Source of the DNA: Chitinophaga sp. 180180018-3
Lineage (GTDB): Bacteria; Bacteroidota; Bacteroidia; Chitinophagales; Chitinophagaceae
Assembly: GCF_037893185.1 (NCBI RefSeq)
Contig: NZ_CP140772.1
Span: 4,030,001-4,094,000 of the forward strand
Direction of reading: 5' to 3'
Length of the DNA stretch: 64,000 nucleotides
The notes under the pieces were generated by a model that saw only the letters and a list, made by a program, of their open reading frames with translations, had not been told where the DNA came from and ran no database searches. Both the position numbers and the translations under genes were made by a program. Shown here in pieces: positions 36,864 to 45,749 of this stretch. Each line of letters begins with the position of its first letter. The first letter of the stretch is position 1.

Positions 36864-38327
36864 TCAATAGCCATCGTTTTGTTTCAATACTCCTGGCGTG
36901 TACAGGTCGATCTGCCGTTTGGGGATCGGAAACAACGCCATGTATTGCTTTGGCAACAGCGTAACAGTCATAGGTGTTTGGGTGACATTATTATACAGCC
37001 GTTCTTCTTTCGTCATCACTGCCATGAATTTGCCGGTACGCACCAGGTCCATCCAGCGTTCATTTTCGTAAGCAAATTCCAGCTGTCTTTCCAGCAGGAG
37101 CTTGTTCAGGAAGTCGTCGGCATTGGCGATATCAGCAGCTGTATAGTCGTGGGATGTATTGCCAAATGCCCGCTCTCTCACCAGGTTTTGCTGTTTGAGG
37201 GCCCCGGCTTTATCGCCCAGGTTGTAGAGCGATTCAGCATACAGCAACACTACATCTGCATAACGTAATACCGGCAGGTCGAGTCCGGATGAGTTGATCT
37301 GGTGCTTTACAGCGTATTTGTTCACGTACGGATACCAGATCGGGCTACCACCGGTAGCCGGCACATACCAGTCGGAGATGGTATTGGCCTTGCGCGTGTC
37401 GCCGGTAACATATAACTTATCCAGGCTCCACGAAGGCAGTGCAATTTCATTTCCCCTGTCTACGATCCCGAATATACCTCCATTAGGTGTGTAGGTGGTC
37501 GATAGTGTTTGCCCGCTGGTTCCTTCCACATACTTCATCGTGAAGATCACTTCGTTGTTGTCTTTCGTGGCGAGGCTCCAGAGCGTGGAGAAGTTAGGTT
37601 CGAGTTTGTAGCTGAAGTCGGTGTTCAGGCGTTCGAAGCAGCTTTTGGCATTTGTATAGTCTTTGCGGTATACATATACCTTGCCCAGTATACCCAGTGC
37701 AGCAGCGCGGGAAGCGCGGCCTTTAGCGATACCGGCAGGAACAGGTAATTTATCCACTGCATCTTTCAGATCGCTGATGATCAGGTCATAGATCTCGTCA
37801 GCAGTAGCCCGGGGCATATTTTTCGCATCATTGATGGTCAGCGTGGTAGTAACCTTTGGCACACCGCCGAAAAGCCGTACCAGATCGAAATAAAATAATG
37901 CCCGCATGAATTTGGCTTCGCCGGTGAACTGTTCTTTCATGTTGGGGGCATAGTCTTTCGGCACATCAATATTTTGCAGAAGCGCGTTAGCGCGACCGAT
38001 ACCGGCGTAGGTGGCTTCCCAGAAATCGCCGACGATGTTATTATCCTGATTAACGGTGAGATAATCCATATCATTTGCACCGGATACAGAAGTATTGTTA
38101 GACATATACAGGTTATCCGAAGGCACTTCCATGATCAGGTAATCATTCTGTTTTCTCTGTTGCAGGCTGTTATAGACGCCCAACGCCGCCTGATTCATGT
38201 CGTTGGAAGTTTTATAGAAATTCCCCGTGGTAAGGGTATCATCCGGTTTCAGGTTGAGCAGCTTGTTGGTACAGCCGGAAACACCCAGCAAAAGCAGCAT
38301 CTGAACGGCTATGAATGTCTTTTTCAT
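36864..38327 (-). CDS. SusD/RagB outer membrane substrate-binding lipoprotein
   Basis: 487 residues. Lipoprotein signal MLLLLGVSGCTNKLLNLKPD. Typical blocks: TTGNFYKTSNDMNQAALGVY, FMRALFYFDLVRLFGGVPKV, TADEIYDLIISDLKDAVDKL, RASRAAALGILGKVYVYRKD, and the C-terminal LPVLRYADVVLLYAESLYNL, YENERWMDLVRTGK and LFPIPKRQIDLYTPGVLKQN. Forms the lid of the SusC transporter and selects the glycan. Second gene of the operon, 18 bp after susC. Confidence 0.95.
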   Translation of the reverse strand: MKKTFIAVQMLLLLGVSGCTNKLLNLKPDDTLTTGNFYKTSNDMNQAALGVYNSLQQRKQNDYLIMEVPSDNLYMSNNTSVSGANDMDYLTVNQDNNIVGDFWEATYAGIGRANALLQNIDVPKDYAPNMKEQFTGEAKFMRALFYFDLVRLFGGVPKVTTTLTINDAKNMPRATADEIYDLIISDLKDAVDKLPVPAGIAKGRASRAAALGILGKVYVYRKDYTNAKSCFERLNTDFSYKLEPNFSTLWSLATKDNNEVIFTMKYVEGTSGQTLSTTYTPNGGIFGIVDRGNEIALPSWSLDKLYVTGDTRKANTISDWYVPATGGSPIWYPYVNKYAVKHQINSSGLDLPVLRYADVVLLYAESLYNLGDKAGALKQQNLVRERAFGNTSHDYTAADIANADDFLNKLLLERQLEFAYENERWMDLVRTGKFMAVMTKEERLYNNVTQTPMTVTLLPKQYMALFPIPKRQIDLYTPGVLKQNDGY

Positions 38328-38345
38328 CTCTGTTTCTTTTGCGGA

Positions 38346-41300
38346 TTAGAAGTTAAAATTGAAGCCCAATGCATAAGTACGGTTCAGTGGTTCCGACCCT
38401 GTATTATAACCGGGTTTACTATTGATACCGCTGATCTCTCCATTCGTATATCCTTCCGGGTTATAACCATGGAATTCTTTTTTCGTCAGCATCAGCAGAT
38501 TGCTGACAGAGAAATAAACGCGGCAATTGTTCATGTGCAATCTATTGATGAGTGCCTCCGGCAGGCGGTAGCCGAGGTTGAGATTTCGCACCGCCAGGAA
38601 AGAAGCATCTTCGATATACACATCCGATCCTGCCTGATAGTTGAGCGTACTCAACGCACTGGCGGGCATTTTACCATCGCCCGGATCAGTGGGTGACCAC
38701 CACTGGTTTTTCACCAGCGAGCGGCGCATAGCCCCTACCAGGGCGCCCTGGTAGTATTCATTCTCGAAGTTGTAAATCTTCGCGCCTACGGAAGCCTGCA
38801 TAGCGATGCTCAGGTCGAAATTCTTCCAGGAAAAATTGTTCACCATTCCAAATATGGCCTTAGGCTGAAAGTTGCCCAGGATCATTTTATCGTTAGCGTT
38901 GATCACGCCATTGGAATCACGGTCGAGGTACTTGGGATTACCAGGCCTGGAACCGGCCAGCACCGGGGAGTTGGCTACATCAGCTGCATCTTTCAGCACA
39001 CCAATGGTTTTGTATCCGTAATAAGAGAACATCGGCTCTCCTACTCTCAGTATCCAACTCATGCCAAACTGATCGTTGGTAATTCTTTCTTTTACACCAC
39101 CGAGATCCTCCACCCTGTTTGTATTCTTAGAGAAGTTGAACGCGGTATTCCAGCTGAATGCGCCCACAATATTCCTGGTGGTGATTTCCAGCTCTATCCC
39201 TTTATTGCTTACCTGGCCTATATTAGCGAGGCCGCTCGTAAATCCGGTAGTAACGGGAACGGATACTTCATACAGCAGATTATTGGTACGTTTATTATAG
39301 TAATCGAATACGAAGTTGATGCGGTTATCTAACAGTCCCAGATCGATACCCAGATCAATACCCGCGGTTTTTTCCCAGCCCAGGTCGGCGTTACCATAGT
39401 TACCCTGTGCCTGTCCTTTGGCAATGGTATTATTGGGCGGATAGATGGCGTCCTTCATTTTACCGAGGTAGGCGAAATCACCGATATTGAAATTACCTGT
39501 AACACCATAAGCAGCGCGCAGCTTCAGATCGCTCACCGCGCGGATATGCTGCATAAAATCTTCCTGCTTCACTCTCCACGCCACAGAGGCGGAAGGGAAG
39601 TATCCCCATTTGCTGTTGGGCCCAAAGCGCGAACTTCCGTCTGTACGGATAGACGCCGAGAGCAGATACTTATCCTTGTAGGCATAATTTACCCTGCTGA
39701 AATAAGACACCAGGCCCCAGCTGGATTTGCTGACAACCGTAGCTGCGGGGTTGATGATCGCATTATTGAGGGTATGGATAATGTCGTTGTTATAGGAGCC
39801 GTTCATAGCCGAATAGCTGGATGATTCGCCATCATTACGCTGAAACGACATCCCCGCGATAGCCGCCAGGTCGTGCCCTCCGGCGAAGGTTTTATTGTAG
39901 CTCAGTACGTTTTCGTTGATAATATTGATGGTGGAAGATTTATCCTGTCCACCAGAGCTAAGGCCACCGCCGTTGGCCCATGATGCCTGGAAACGGTCGG
40001 TTTGATTGAAGGCGATGTTGGTACCAACAGAAGAGCGGAACGACAGTCCCTTCGCCAGGTTCAGCTTCAGATAAAGATCGCTGAGGTTGCCGAAAGTGGA
40101 GCCATAGTACTCAGTGCCATTCAGTGTAGCCATTGGGTTTAGCTGGCCGCTTACCACGGCGCCCCAGTAGTCGCGTGCTTTGGGATAAGTACCATCGGCG
40201 CGTTGCACCTGTACAAAGCTGGGGTACTTGGAGAAGTTGGCGATATCCACGGAATTGAAGCGGCGTTTGGAATAAGAAGGGTTGAGCATGAATCCTACGC
40301 TCACCACCCTGCTGGCCTTTACGTCCACGTTGGCGCGGATGCCATAGGTTTTGAACCAGGTATTATGCAGGGTGCCTTTTTCATCTTTATACGTTCCGGA
40401 AACATAGTAGGAAACTTTATCGGTACCGCCGCTGGCAGATATATTGTAACTCTGTATCGGCGCGGTTTCCAGCACGGCATCCTGCCAGATAACCGGGGAG
40501 CCTTTGCGGATAGTATCGCTGACCTGGAAAGTAGCCGGCCGGCGCGGATCGCCCCAAACGGGGATGGACACATCGCCGCCTGCCCAGGCAAATTCGCGGT
40601 TCTGGTATTTCACCGCATAATCGTAGTACTCCTGCCCGGTGAGCCAGTCGTGGTGTACAATGGCCTTCGACAAACCTGCATATCCGTTGAAATTGAATTT
40701 CGCTTTACCGGCCACGCCTTTCTTCATGGTCACCAGTATTACACCACCGGCGGCCCGGGAGCCGTATATGGCAGCGGAGGAAGCATCTTTCAGCACTTCG
40801 ATGGATTGCACATCGTTCATATTGATACTACCGAGGTTGCCTCCGGGAATTCCGTCTATCACCACCAGCGGATCGTTACCGGCACTGATGGAACCTGCAC
40901 CACGAATACGGATCAGCGGCGCGGCGCCGGCCTGACCCCGTGTCTGTGAAATGTTCACACCCGCCAGGCGTCCTACCAGTGCGGCTTCCGGCCTGCCGGC
41001 CGGCATCTGATCGAGATTAGTATTTTCTACTTTGGCAACAGAAGCCGTTACAGAGCTCTTTTTCACCGCGCCATATCCGATGACAACGGTTTCATTCAAA
41101 GTCGTTTTGGTTGGCTGTAAAGAAATGATAATGCGGTTGTTGTTGCCGACAGTTTGTTCTGTTTTATCGTAGCCGATAAACGAAAAACTAAGTATATCCG
41201 TTGCCGTAGCCCGGATGATGAATTGACCTTTGGCGTCGGTAGATACGCCGGTTTTACTTCCTTTGATCATTACTGTTACACCCGGAAGTGATGCCTGATT

Positions 41301-41423
41301 TTGAGCATCCAGTACAGTTCCCCTGATCTCCCTGGCATCCTGTGCGTGCAGGAGCTGCGGCCTGCAGAGGAGAACGGCTGTTGCCAGCAGCCACGTGAAT
41401 AGGTAGAGGTATTTCCCTTTCAT
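38346..41423 (-). CDS. SusC/RagA TonB-linked outer membrane transporter
   Basis: 1025 residues. Signal peptide ends LLHAQ. A carboxypeptidase-regulatory-like domain (REIRGTVLDAQNQASLPGVT) is followed by the plug with LVGRLAGVNISQTRGQ, IRIRGAGSISAGNDPLVVID and VLKDASSAAIYGSRAAGGVI, then the 22-strand barrel ending YALGFNFNF. Energised by TonB, it imports the oligosaccharide held by SusD. First gene of the 17-gene operon; its proposed promoter lies about 410 nt upstream at 41836-41866. Confidence 0.96.
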   Translation of the reverse strand: MKGKYLYLFTWLLATAVLLCRPQLLHAQDAREIRGTVLDAQNQASLPGVTVMIKGSKTGVSTDAKGQFIIRATATDILSFSFIGYDKTEQTVGNNNRIIISLQPTKTTLNETVVIGYGAVKKSSVTASVAKVENTNLDQMPAGRPEAALVGRLAGVNISQTRGQAGAAPLIRIRGAGSISAGNDPLVVIDGIPGGNLGSINMNDVQSIEVLKDASSAAIYGSRAAGGVILVTMKKGVAGKAKFNFNGYAGLSKAIVHHDWLTGQEYYDYAVKYQNREFAWAGGDVSIPVWGDPRRPATFQVSDTIRKGSPVIWQDAVLETAPIQSYNISASGGTDKVSYYVSGTYKDEKGTLHNTWFKTYGIRANVDVKASRVVSVGFMLNPSYSKRRFNSVDIANFSKYPSFVQVQRADGTYPKARDYWGAVVSGQLNPMATLNGTEYYGSTFGNLSDLYLKLNLAKGLSFRSSVGTNIAFNQTDRFQASWANGGGLSSGGQDKSSTINIINENVLSYNKTFAGGHDLAAIAGMSFQRNDGESSSYSAMNGSYNNDIIHTLNNAIINPAATVVSKSSWGLVSYFSRVNYAYKDKYLLSASIRTDGSSRFGPNSKWGYFPSASVAWRVKQEDFMQHIRAVSDLKLRAAYGVTGNFNIGDFAYLGKMKDAIYPPNNTIAKGQAQGNYGNADLGWEKTAGIDLGIDLGLLDNRINFVFDYYNKRTNNLLYEVSVPVTTGFTSGLANIGQVSNKGIELEITTRNIVGAFSWNTAFNFSKNTNRVEDLGGVKERITNDQFGMSWILRVGEPMFSYYGYKTIGVLKDAADVANSPVLAGSRPGNPKYLDRDSNGVINANDKMILGNFQPKAIFGMVNNFSWKNFDLSIAMQASVGAKIYNFENEYYQGALVGAMRRSLVKNQWWSPTDPGDGKMPASALSTLNYQAGSDVYIEDASFLAVRNLNLGYRLPEALINRLHMNNCRVYFSVSNLLMLTKKEFHGYNPEGYTNGEISGINSKPGYNTGSEPLNRTYALGFNFNF

Positions 41424-41924
41424 AAAACGTTGGTTAGATAAAATGTTAGATAATCCAGGTTTCGCGTCTAACGGCCAATCAGCATGAGCCGGATTGCCGG
41501 TGTAAGTCTTTCATCTTTCTCTACGTGTTATTCCCTGTTTGTTGACAAGGTGCATTCTCTTGTTGATTCTTTAGCCTGCAGGCGCGGAGCCGGCAGGTAG
41601 TTCTTCTTACGTGACGACATGCACCTACTGCATGCCGTATATTTTGTTTACATTCAATACGGAGGGTGTAATGGCAACAGTGTTGTTCCGGGAAAATAAA
41701 GGCATACGCTGCTCGCCCGGCGGTAAACCGCCGGCAGGTACCGGATTTTCCGGGAAGACAATATTCAGCTGGCCGGCACTTGCGGTGCAGATCTGTTTAC
41801 CCGCTGAACTTGTTCTATTACTGTCTGCTTAATTATGTTTACAAATATAGTTTTATTTTGTAAACAAAAAAATGTTTTAAGAAAATAAGAGAGGAAAGTT
41901 CTTGTTTGGATGGGGGCTATTTTA
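41424..41924. other. 501-bp intergenic region: susC leader, promoter, operator
   Basis: No credible gene is seen. It holds the operator/promoter 41836-41866, a strong short hairpin (CCGGCGG/CCGCCGG, 41717-41734), a CCGTAT/ATACGG inverted repeat near 41630-41662 that encloses another TGTTTACA site (41645-41652), and some 410 nt of leader before susC. The leader may only be spacer, but it is long enough for regulation in the RNA. Confidence 0.6.
41836..41866 (-). promoter_or_regulatory. GntR-type operator over the operon promoter
   Basis: Perfect 10-base arms TGTTTACAAA (41836-41845) and TTTGTAAACA (41857-41866). On the minus strand this contains the -7 box TATATTTG (41842-41849); a T-rich -33 stretch lies upstream. 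A repressor bound here would cover the start region of the susC operon. The similar site at the gntR promoter supports the regulator at 41925-42569 as the binder. Confidence 0.6.
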
Positions 41925-42569
41925 TTATTCTACTTCCAGCTCGAGGGTGGTTACTTCACCGCGTACCAGGTGCTTCACCAGGGCTTCTTCTGCTTTTTTG
42001 AGGTCTTTCTTTTTAAGGGCGGCCAGTATCTGGCGGTGTTCAGTATCCGTTTGTGCGTAGTCGTCCATTTGCTGCAGGGCCTTACCCAGCTTCATATGAA
42101 AGAGGGGAATATTGCTGTGCTGGTACAGCTCCATGAGTTTCGGGTTACAGGCACTGGCAATCAGCGTTTCGTGGAATTTCATATCGGCCTCACAGGCACC
42201 ACCGAGGTAACCGTTCTGCACCATGGAAGTAAAATCGTCGCATATCTTTTCCAGGGCTGGAATATAGTCCGCTTCCTTCCGCTGCATCACCAGGCGCAGG
42301 GCGCCCAACTCCAGCACTTCCCGCAGCTGACGGATCTGACGGATATCATCCGCATTCATCGATTTCACAAAATATCCGCCTTTCTCGCCGAAGATCACCA
42401 GATTCTCCCCCAGCAGTCGTGTCAGTGCTTCCCGTACCGCCATACGGCTTACCTCCATCTTCTTTGCCCATACATCCTCCTTCAACCGCATACCGGGTAC
42501 CAACTGGTTGGAAAGGATCTTACGACGTAATTCCACATATACCTTATTCGCTAAAGAGTCTGATTTCAT
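41925..42569 (-). CDS. GntR-family regulator with FCD domain (FadR subfamily)
   Basis: 214 residues. Winged helix at about residues 8-70: KVYVELRRKILSNQLVPGMR and WAKKMEVSRMAVREALTRL. FCD effector domain at about 85-205 (RQLREVLELGALRLVMQRK, ADMKFHETLIASACNPKLME, TEHRQILAALKKKDLKKAEE) with the Asp and His metal ligands of that fold. Members sense sugar acids and other carboxylates, which fits the dehydratase in the operon. Lies between the two palindromic sites and is transcribed toward the operon. Confidence 0.9.
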   Translation of the reverse strand: MKSDSLANKVYVELRRKILSNQLVPGMRLKEDVWAKKMEVSRMAVREALTRLLGENLVIFGEKGGYFVKSMNADDIRQIRQLREVLELGALRLVMQRKEADYIPALEKICDDFTSMVQNGYLGGACEADMKFHETLIASACNPKLMELYQHSNIPLFHMKLGKALQQMDDYAQTDTEHRQILAALKKKDLKKAEEALVKHLVRGEVTTLELEVE

Positions 42570-42593
42570 AGTAAATTATGTAAACGAATTATT

Positions 42594-42607
42594 TTTACAA
42601 AAGTAAA
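42594..42607. promoter_or_regulatory. Operator TTTAC-N4-GTAAA at the gntR promoter
   Basis: Perfect palindrome; it contains the -7 box of the gntR promoter, and a further TGTAAA/TTTACA pair spans 42579-42599. Same TGTTTAC/GTAAACA words as the operon operator, indicating autoregulation. Confidence 0.55.
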
Positions 42608-42630
42608 CATTTTTCATGGATACCTGCAAA
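42598..42630 (-). promoter_or_regulatory. Promoter of the GntR-family gene
   Basis: TTTG at 42627-42630, 21 bases, then TACTTTTG at 42598-42605 on the minus strand, a close Bacteroidota promoter. Transcription would begin about 22 bases before the start codon at 42569. Confidence 0.55.
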
Positions 42631-42727
42631 TCCCGTTTAAATATATAAGTTATTATTAAAAGAGGAACAAATCAGGGGGATATTAAAAATAGTCAGTAAC
42701 TTAATGTACCTCATTCAATCCAATGTT

Positions 42728-43246
42728 ATGAAAGCTCTTATCGTTATTCCGTTCCTGCTGCTGACCGCTGTAGTATCAGCTCAAAAAAACACCCGCGACA
42801 TCCTGCTGGACCAGTTAAAATCCACTCACAACAAAGCCGTCTGGTTTGTACCTGTAAACACCGCTATTGAAGGTCTGACGCCGGAACAGGCCAACTGGAA
42901 AGACAAGAGCGGGAATCACTCCATTGCCCAACTGGTGACCCATCTTATTTTCTGGGACCTGGACCAGCTGCAAAAGTTCAACGGCCGGAAAAAACCCGAA
43001 ACCAATATCAACAACGACGAAACATTTTCCCCTGCAACGCAGGCGCAATGGGACGCTTCGGTAAAAAGAATCGACAGCGTACTTACTGCCTGGGAACAGG
43101 CTGTTGCGCAGGCCGATGAAAAGAAACTGGCTTCCTGGTATGAAACCATCGCCAATATCAATACACATAATGCCTATCACACCGGGCAGATACTCTACGT
43201 CCGAAAACTACAGGGCAACTGGAATCCTGAAAAGGGAGTGAAGTAA
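42728..43246 (+). CDS. Exported DinB-like protein
   Basis: 172 residues from the ATG at 42728; the first 20 residues (MKALIVIPFLLLTAVVSAQK) are a signal peptide. The rest is the four-helix DinB/YfiT fold: TREILLDQLKSTHNK-like start, EGLTPEQANWKDKSGNHSIA, QLVTHLIFWDLDQLQKF and NTHNAYHTGQILYVRKLQ, with the three histidine metal-site positions kept. Most relatives are cytosolic, so the exported form is slightly unusual. Function unknown. Confidence 0.8.
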   Translation: MKALIVIPFLLLTAVVSAQKNTRDILLDQLKSTHNKAVWFVPVNTAIEGLTPEQANWKDKSGNHSIAQLVTHLIFWDLDQLQKFNGRKKPETNINNDETFSPATQAQWDASVKRIDSVLTAWEQAVAQADEKKLASWYETIANINTHNAYHTGQILYVRKLQGNWNPEKGVK

Positions 43247-43266
43247 TATACCTATGCTATAAATAG

Positions 43267-43296
43267 TTGCAATAAACAACGGATTCACTATATTTA
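43267..43296 (+). promoter_or_regulatory. Promoter of the gluconate-dehydrogenase-like pair
   Basis: TTG at 43267-43269, 19 bases, TATATTTA at 43289-43296, one base off TAnnTTTG. Lies about 95 bp ahead of the start codon at 43391. Confidence 0.45.
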
Positions 43297-43390
43297 TTCC
43301 TTGTTTCAGGGCAAAAACCGCCGCAACAACACGTTTTGCCGGACGATCAATGCAGCGTAATTCCCGTTTTATTACACAAAAAACCGCGCA

Positions 43391-43942
43391 ATGACAGTGG
43401 ATAGAAGAACTGTTATCAGGCAATTGCTGTTTGTTTCGGCCGGTGTGGCTATACTGCCCGCCTGTCTGCAAAAGACCAGCAGAGCTTCGTTGACATTAAA
43501 ACACATTTCCGTAGACGGAGAGCAGGAAAAGATGCTCGCCGAGCTGGTGGAAACTATTATTCCTGCTACCAGTACACCCGGTGCTAAAGAACTTTCGGCG
43601 CATTCATTTACGCTCATTATGATGGATGACTGTTACAGTAAAGCCGATCAAACGAGGTGGCTCAATGGAATGAAAGATTTTGAAGCAGCCTGCAGGAAGA
43701 TGAACGGGCAATCGTTCCGGAAAAGCACCGTACCTCAGCGGGAAGCGCTGCTGACAGCTATGGAAGCAAAGAAAGATGATAAGGAAGATATGGTATTCTT
43801 CTACAGAACTGTCAAACGGCTTACGATACATGCCTACACGAGTTCCAAATATTTTCTGACCAACGTAAACATCTACGAACTGGTGCCTGCCCGCTTTAAA
43901 GGATGCGTACCAGTTAAACCAGTTACCCACAGGCTTGCATAA
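43391..43942 (+). CDS. Gluconate 2-dehydrogenase subunit 3-like Tat lipoprotein
   Basis: 183 residues. DRRTVIRQLLFVSAGVAILP is a twin-arginine signal and Cys25 (LPACLQ) a lipobox, so the protein is a Tat-exported lipoprotein. The fold of the small subunit follows: EQEKMLAELVETIIPATSTP, MMDDCYSKADQTRWLNGM and FYRTVKRLTIHAYTSSKYF. It partners the flavoprotein encoded 2 bp downstream, in the arrangement known for sugar/alcohol dehydrogenase complexes. Confidence 0.85.
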   Translation: MTVDRRTVIRQLLFVSAGVAILPACLQKTSRASLTLKHISVDGEQEKMLAELVETIIPATSTPGAKELSAHSFTLIMMDDCYSKADQTRWLNGMKDFEAACRKMNGQSFRKSTVPQREALLTAMEAKKDDKEDMVFFYRTVKRLTIHAYTSSKYFLTNVNIYELVPARFKGCVPVKPVTHRLA

Positions 43943-43944
43943 TC

Positions 43945-45654
43945 ATGAGTAAAGATACAACCACCCTGCAGAACCGTACGTTCGATGCCATCGTAATCGG
44001 TTCCGGCATCAGCGGCGGATGGGCCGCCAAAGAGTTCACGGAAAAAGGCTTGAAAACACTGGTGCTCGAAAGAGGCCGCGATGTAAAGCATCTGAAAGAT
44101 TATCCTACTACCAGTATGTTTCCGTGGGAATTCACGCACCGCGGACAAATTCCACAGGAAATAAAAGACGCCAATCCTTCTGTTAGCCGTTGCTATGCTT
44201 TCAAAGAAGATGCGATGCATTTCTTTGTGAAAGATACCGAGCATCCATATGGGCAACCTAAGCCGTTCGACTGGATACGCGGCTACCAGGTGGGCGGCAA
44301 GTCGCTGCTCTGGGCGCGGCAAACGCAACGCTGGAGCGATTTTGACTTTGAAGGCCCGGCGCGCGACGGGTTTGCGGTAGACTGGCCTATCCGTTACCAG
44401 GACATTGCTCCCTGGTACAGCTACGTAGAAAAGTTTGTAGGTATTTCCGGCAACAAAGACGGGCTGGCACATCTTCCGGATGGCGAATTCCTGCCTCCTA
44501 TGGAGCTGACCTGCGTGGAGAATTATTTCAAAGATTTTGTTGGAAAGAATTATAAAGACCGCCAGGTGATATACGCCCGTTGTGCGCATCTGACGCAGCC
44601 GCAGCAGGTACATCTGGATCAGGGCCGTGGCCAGTGCCAGAAGAGGGATCTGTGCCAGCGTGGCTGCCCTTTCGGCGGCTATTTCAGCAGCAACTCTTCT
44701 ACCCTTCCCTGGGCGGAGAAAACCGGCAACCTCACCCTGCGGCCATTCTCCGTGGTACATTCCATTATCTACGATGAGAAAAAAGGCAAAGCCACCGGCG
44801 TACGTGTGGTAGACACCAATACCAAAGAAATGATGGAGTATTATGCCAACGTTATTTTCGTGAATGCGGCGGCTGTTAATACGAACCTGATCCTGCTCAA
44901 CTCTACTTCCAACCGCTTTCCGAACGGACTGGGCAACGACAGCGGCGTACTGGGCAGGTATTTCGCATTTCACAACTACCGCGGGCATATCTCTGCACAA
45001 TATGAAGGCTTCCGGGACAGTGCCACCGACGGGCGTCGTCCTACCAGTGCGTACATTCCAAGATTCCGGAACGTACACAAACAGGAAACCGACTTCCTCA
45101 GAGGGTATGCCGCCGGATTTTATTCGGATCGCGGCACCCATACAAACACAGAAGGCTTCGGCAAACAACTGAAAGATCAGCTGTTCAACAGCGAGCCAGG
45201 GCCCTGGTTTGTAGGCTCTCATATGATGGGTGAAACTATTCCGAAAGAAAAGAGCACCGTTACACTGGACCCTAATAAGAAAGATACCTGGGGCATCCCG
45301 CAGCTCAACATCAATGTAGATTATGATGATAATGATGAAAAGATGCTGAAAGATTTTTTTGAGCAGATGACGGAGATGTACACCAAAGCGGGATTCACCA
45401 ATATACAAACCGGCGACTCCAAACAGGCGCCCGGACTGGATATCCACGAAATGGGCGGGGTACGTATGGGCAATGATCCGAAAACTTCCATGCTGAATAA
45501 ATGGAACCAGCTGCATGCTTGTAAGAATGTATTTGTGACTGATGGCGCATGTATGACCTCTACTTCTACGCAGAATCCATCGCTGACGTATATGGCGCTT
45601 ACGGCCAGGGCCGTGGATTATGCGGTCACGCAGTTGAAGAAAAATGAGTTGTAA
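43945..45654 (+). CDS. GMC family flavoprotein dehydrogenase (gluconate 2-DH-like)
   Basis: 569 residues. FAD motif FDAIVIGSGISGGWAAKEFT near residue 12 and LVLERGRDVKHLKD. GYQVGGKSLLWARQTQRWSD, CQRGCPFGGYFSSNSSTLPW, DIHEMGGVRMGNDP and TSTSTQNPSLTYMALTARAV are the GMC signatures with the catalytic His and Asn. There is no signal peptide; it may be carried across the membrane folded with its Tat partner. It should oxidise a sugar acid or alcohol in the periplasm. A terminator follows. Confidence 0.88.
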   Translation: MSKDTTTLQNRTFDAIVIGSGISGGWAAKEFTEKGLKTLVLERGRDVKHLKDYPTTSMFPWEFTHRGQIPQEIKDANPSVSRCYAFKEDAMHFFVKDTEHPYGQPKPFDWIRGYQVGGKSLLWARQTQRWSDFDFEGPARDGFAVDWPIRYQDIAPWYSYVEKFVGISGNKDGLAHLPDGEFLPPMELTCVENYFKDFVGKNYKDRQVIYARCAHLTQPQQVHLDQGRGQCQKRDLCQRGCPFGGYFSSNSSTLPWAEKTGNLTLRPFSVVHSIIYDEKKGKATGVRVVDTNTKEMMEYYANVIFVNAAAVNTNLILLNSTSNRFPNGLGNDSGVLGRYFAFHNYRGHISAQYEGFRDSATDGRRPTSAYIPRFRNVHKQETDFLRGYAAGFYSDRGTHTNTEGFGKQLKDQLFNSEPGPWFVGSHMMGETIPKEKSTVTLDPNKKDTWGIPQLNINVDYDDNDEKMLKDFFEQMTEMYTKAGFTNIQTGDSKQAPGLDIHEMGGVRMGNDPKTSMLNKWNQLHACKNVFVTDGACMTSTSTQNPSLTYMALTARAVDYAVTQLKKNEL

Positions 45655-45658
45655 ACAG

Positions 45659-45687
45659 AAGCCGGCGAAATATCGCCGGCTTTTTTT
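45659..45687 (+). terminator. Strong terminator after GMC gene
   Basis: Ten-base perfect stem AAGCCGGCGA/TCGCCGGCTT with a four-base loop and seven T after it, 5 bp beyond the stop codon. Confidence 0.85.
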
Positions 45688-45749
45688 ATAACTACAGAAA
45701 ATACTATCTTCACCCTGATAATTGTTTTACAACCCGAAAACCTATATTT

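Noticed and set aside
41717..41734. Riboswitch or attenuator in the susC leader
   Set aside because: Only one simple hairpin without a following T run; no known riboswitch pattern seen.
41611..41832. Small plus-strand gene in the susC leader
   Set aside because: No family, no promoter, and it overlaps a GC hairpin; composition does not look coding.
43873..45516. 547-codon open frame on the minus strand
   Set aside because: It lies wholly antisense to the well-supported GMC dehydrogenase and small subunit genes, with no family match; it is a codon-bias shadow.
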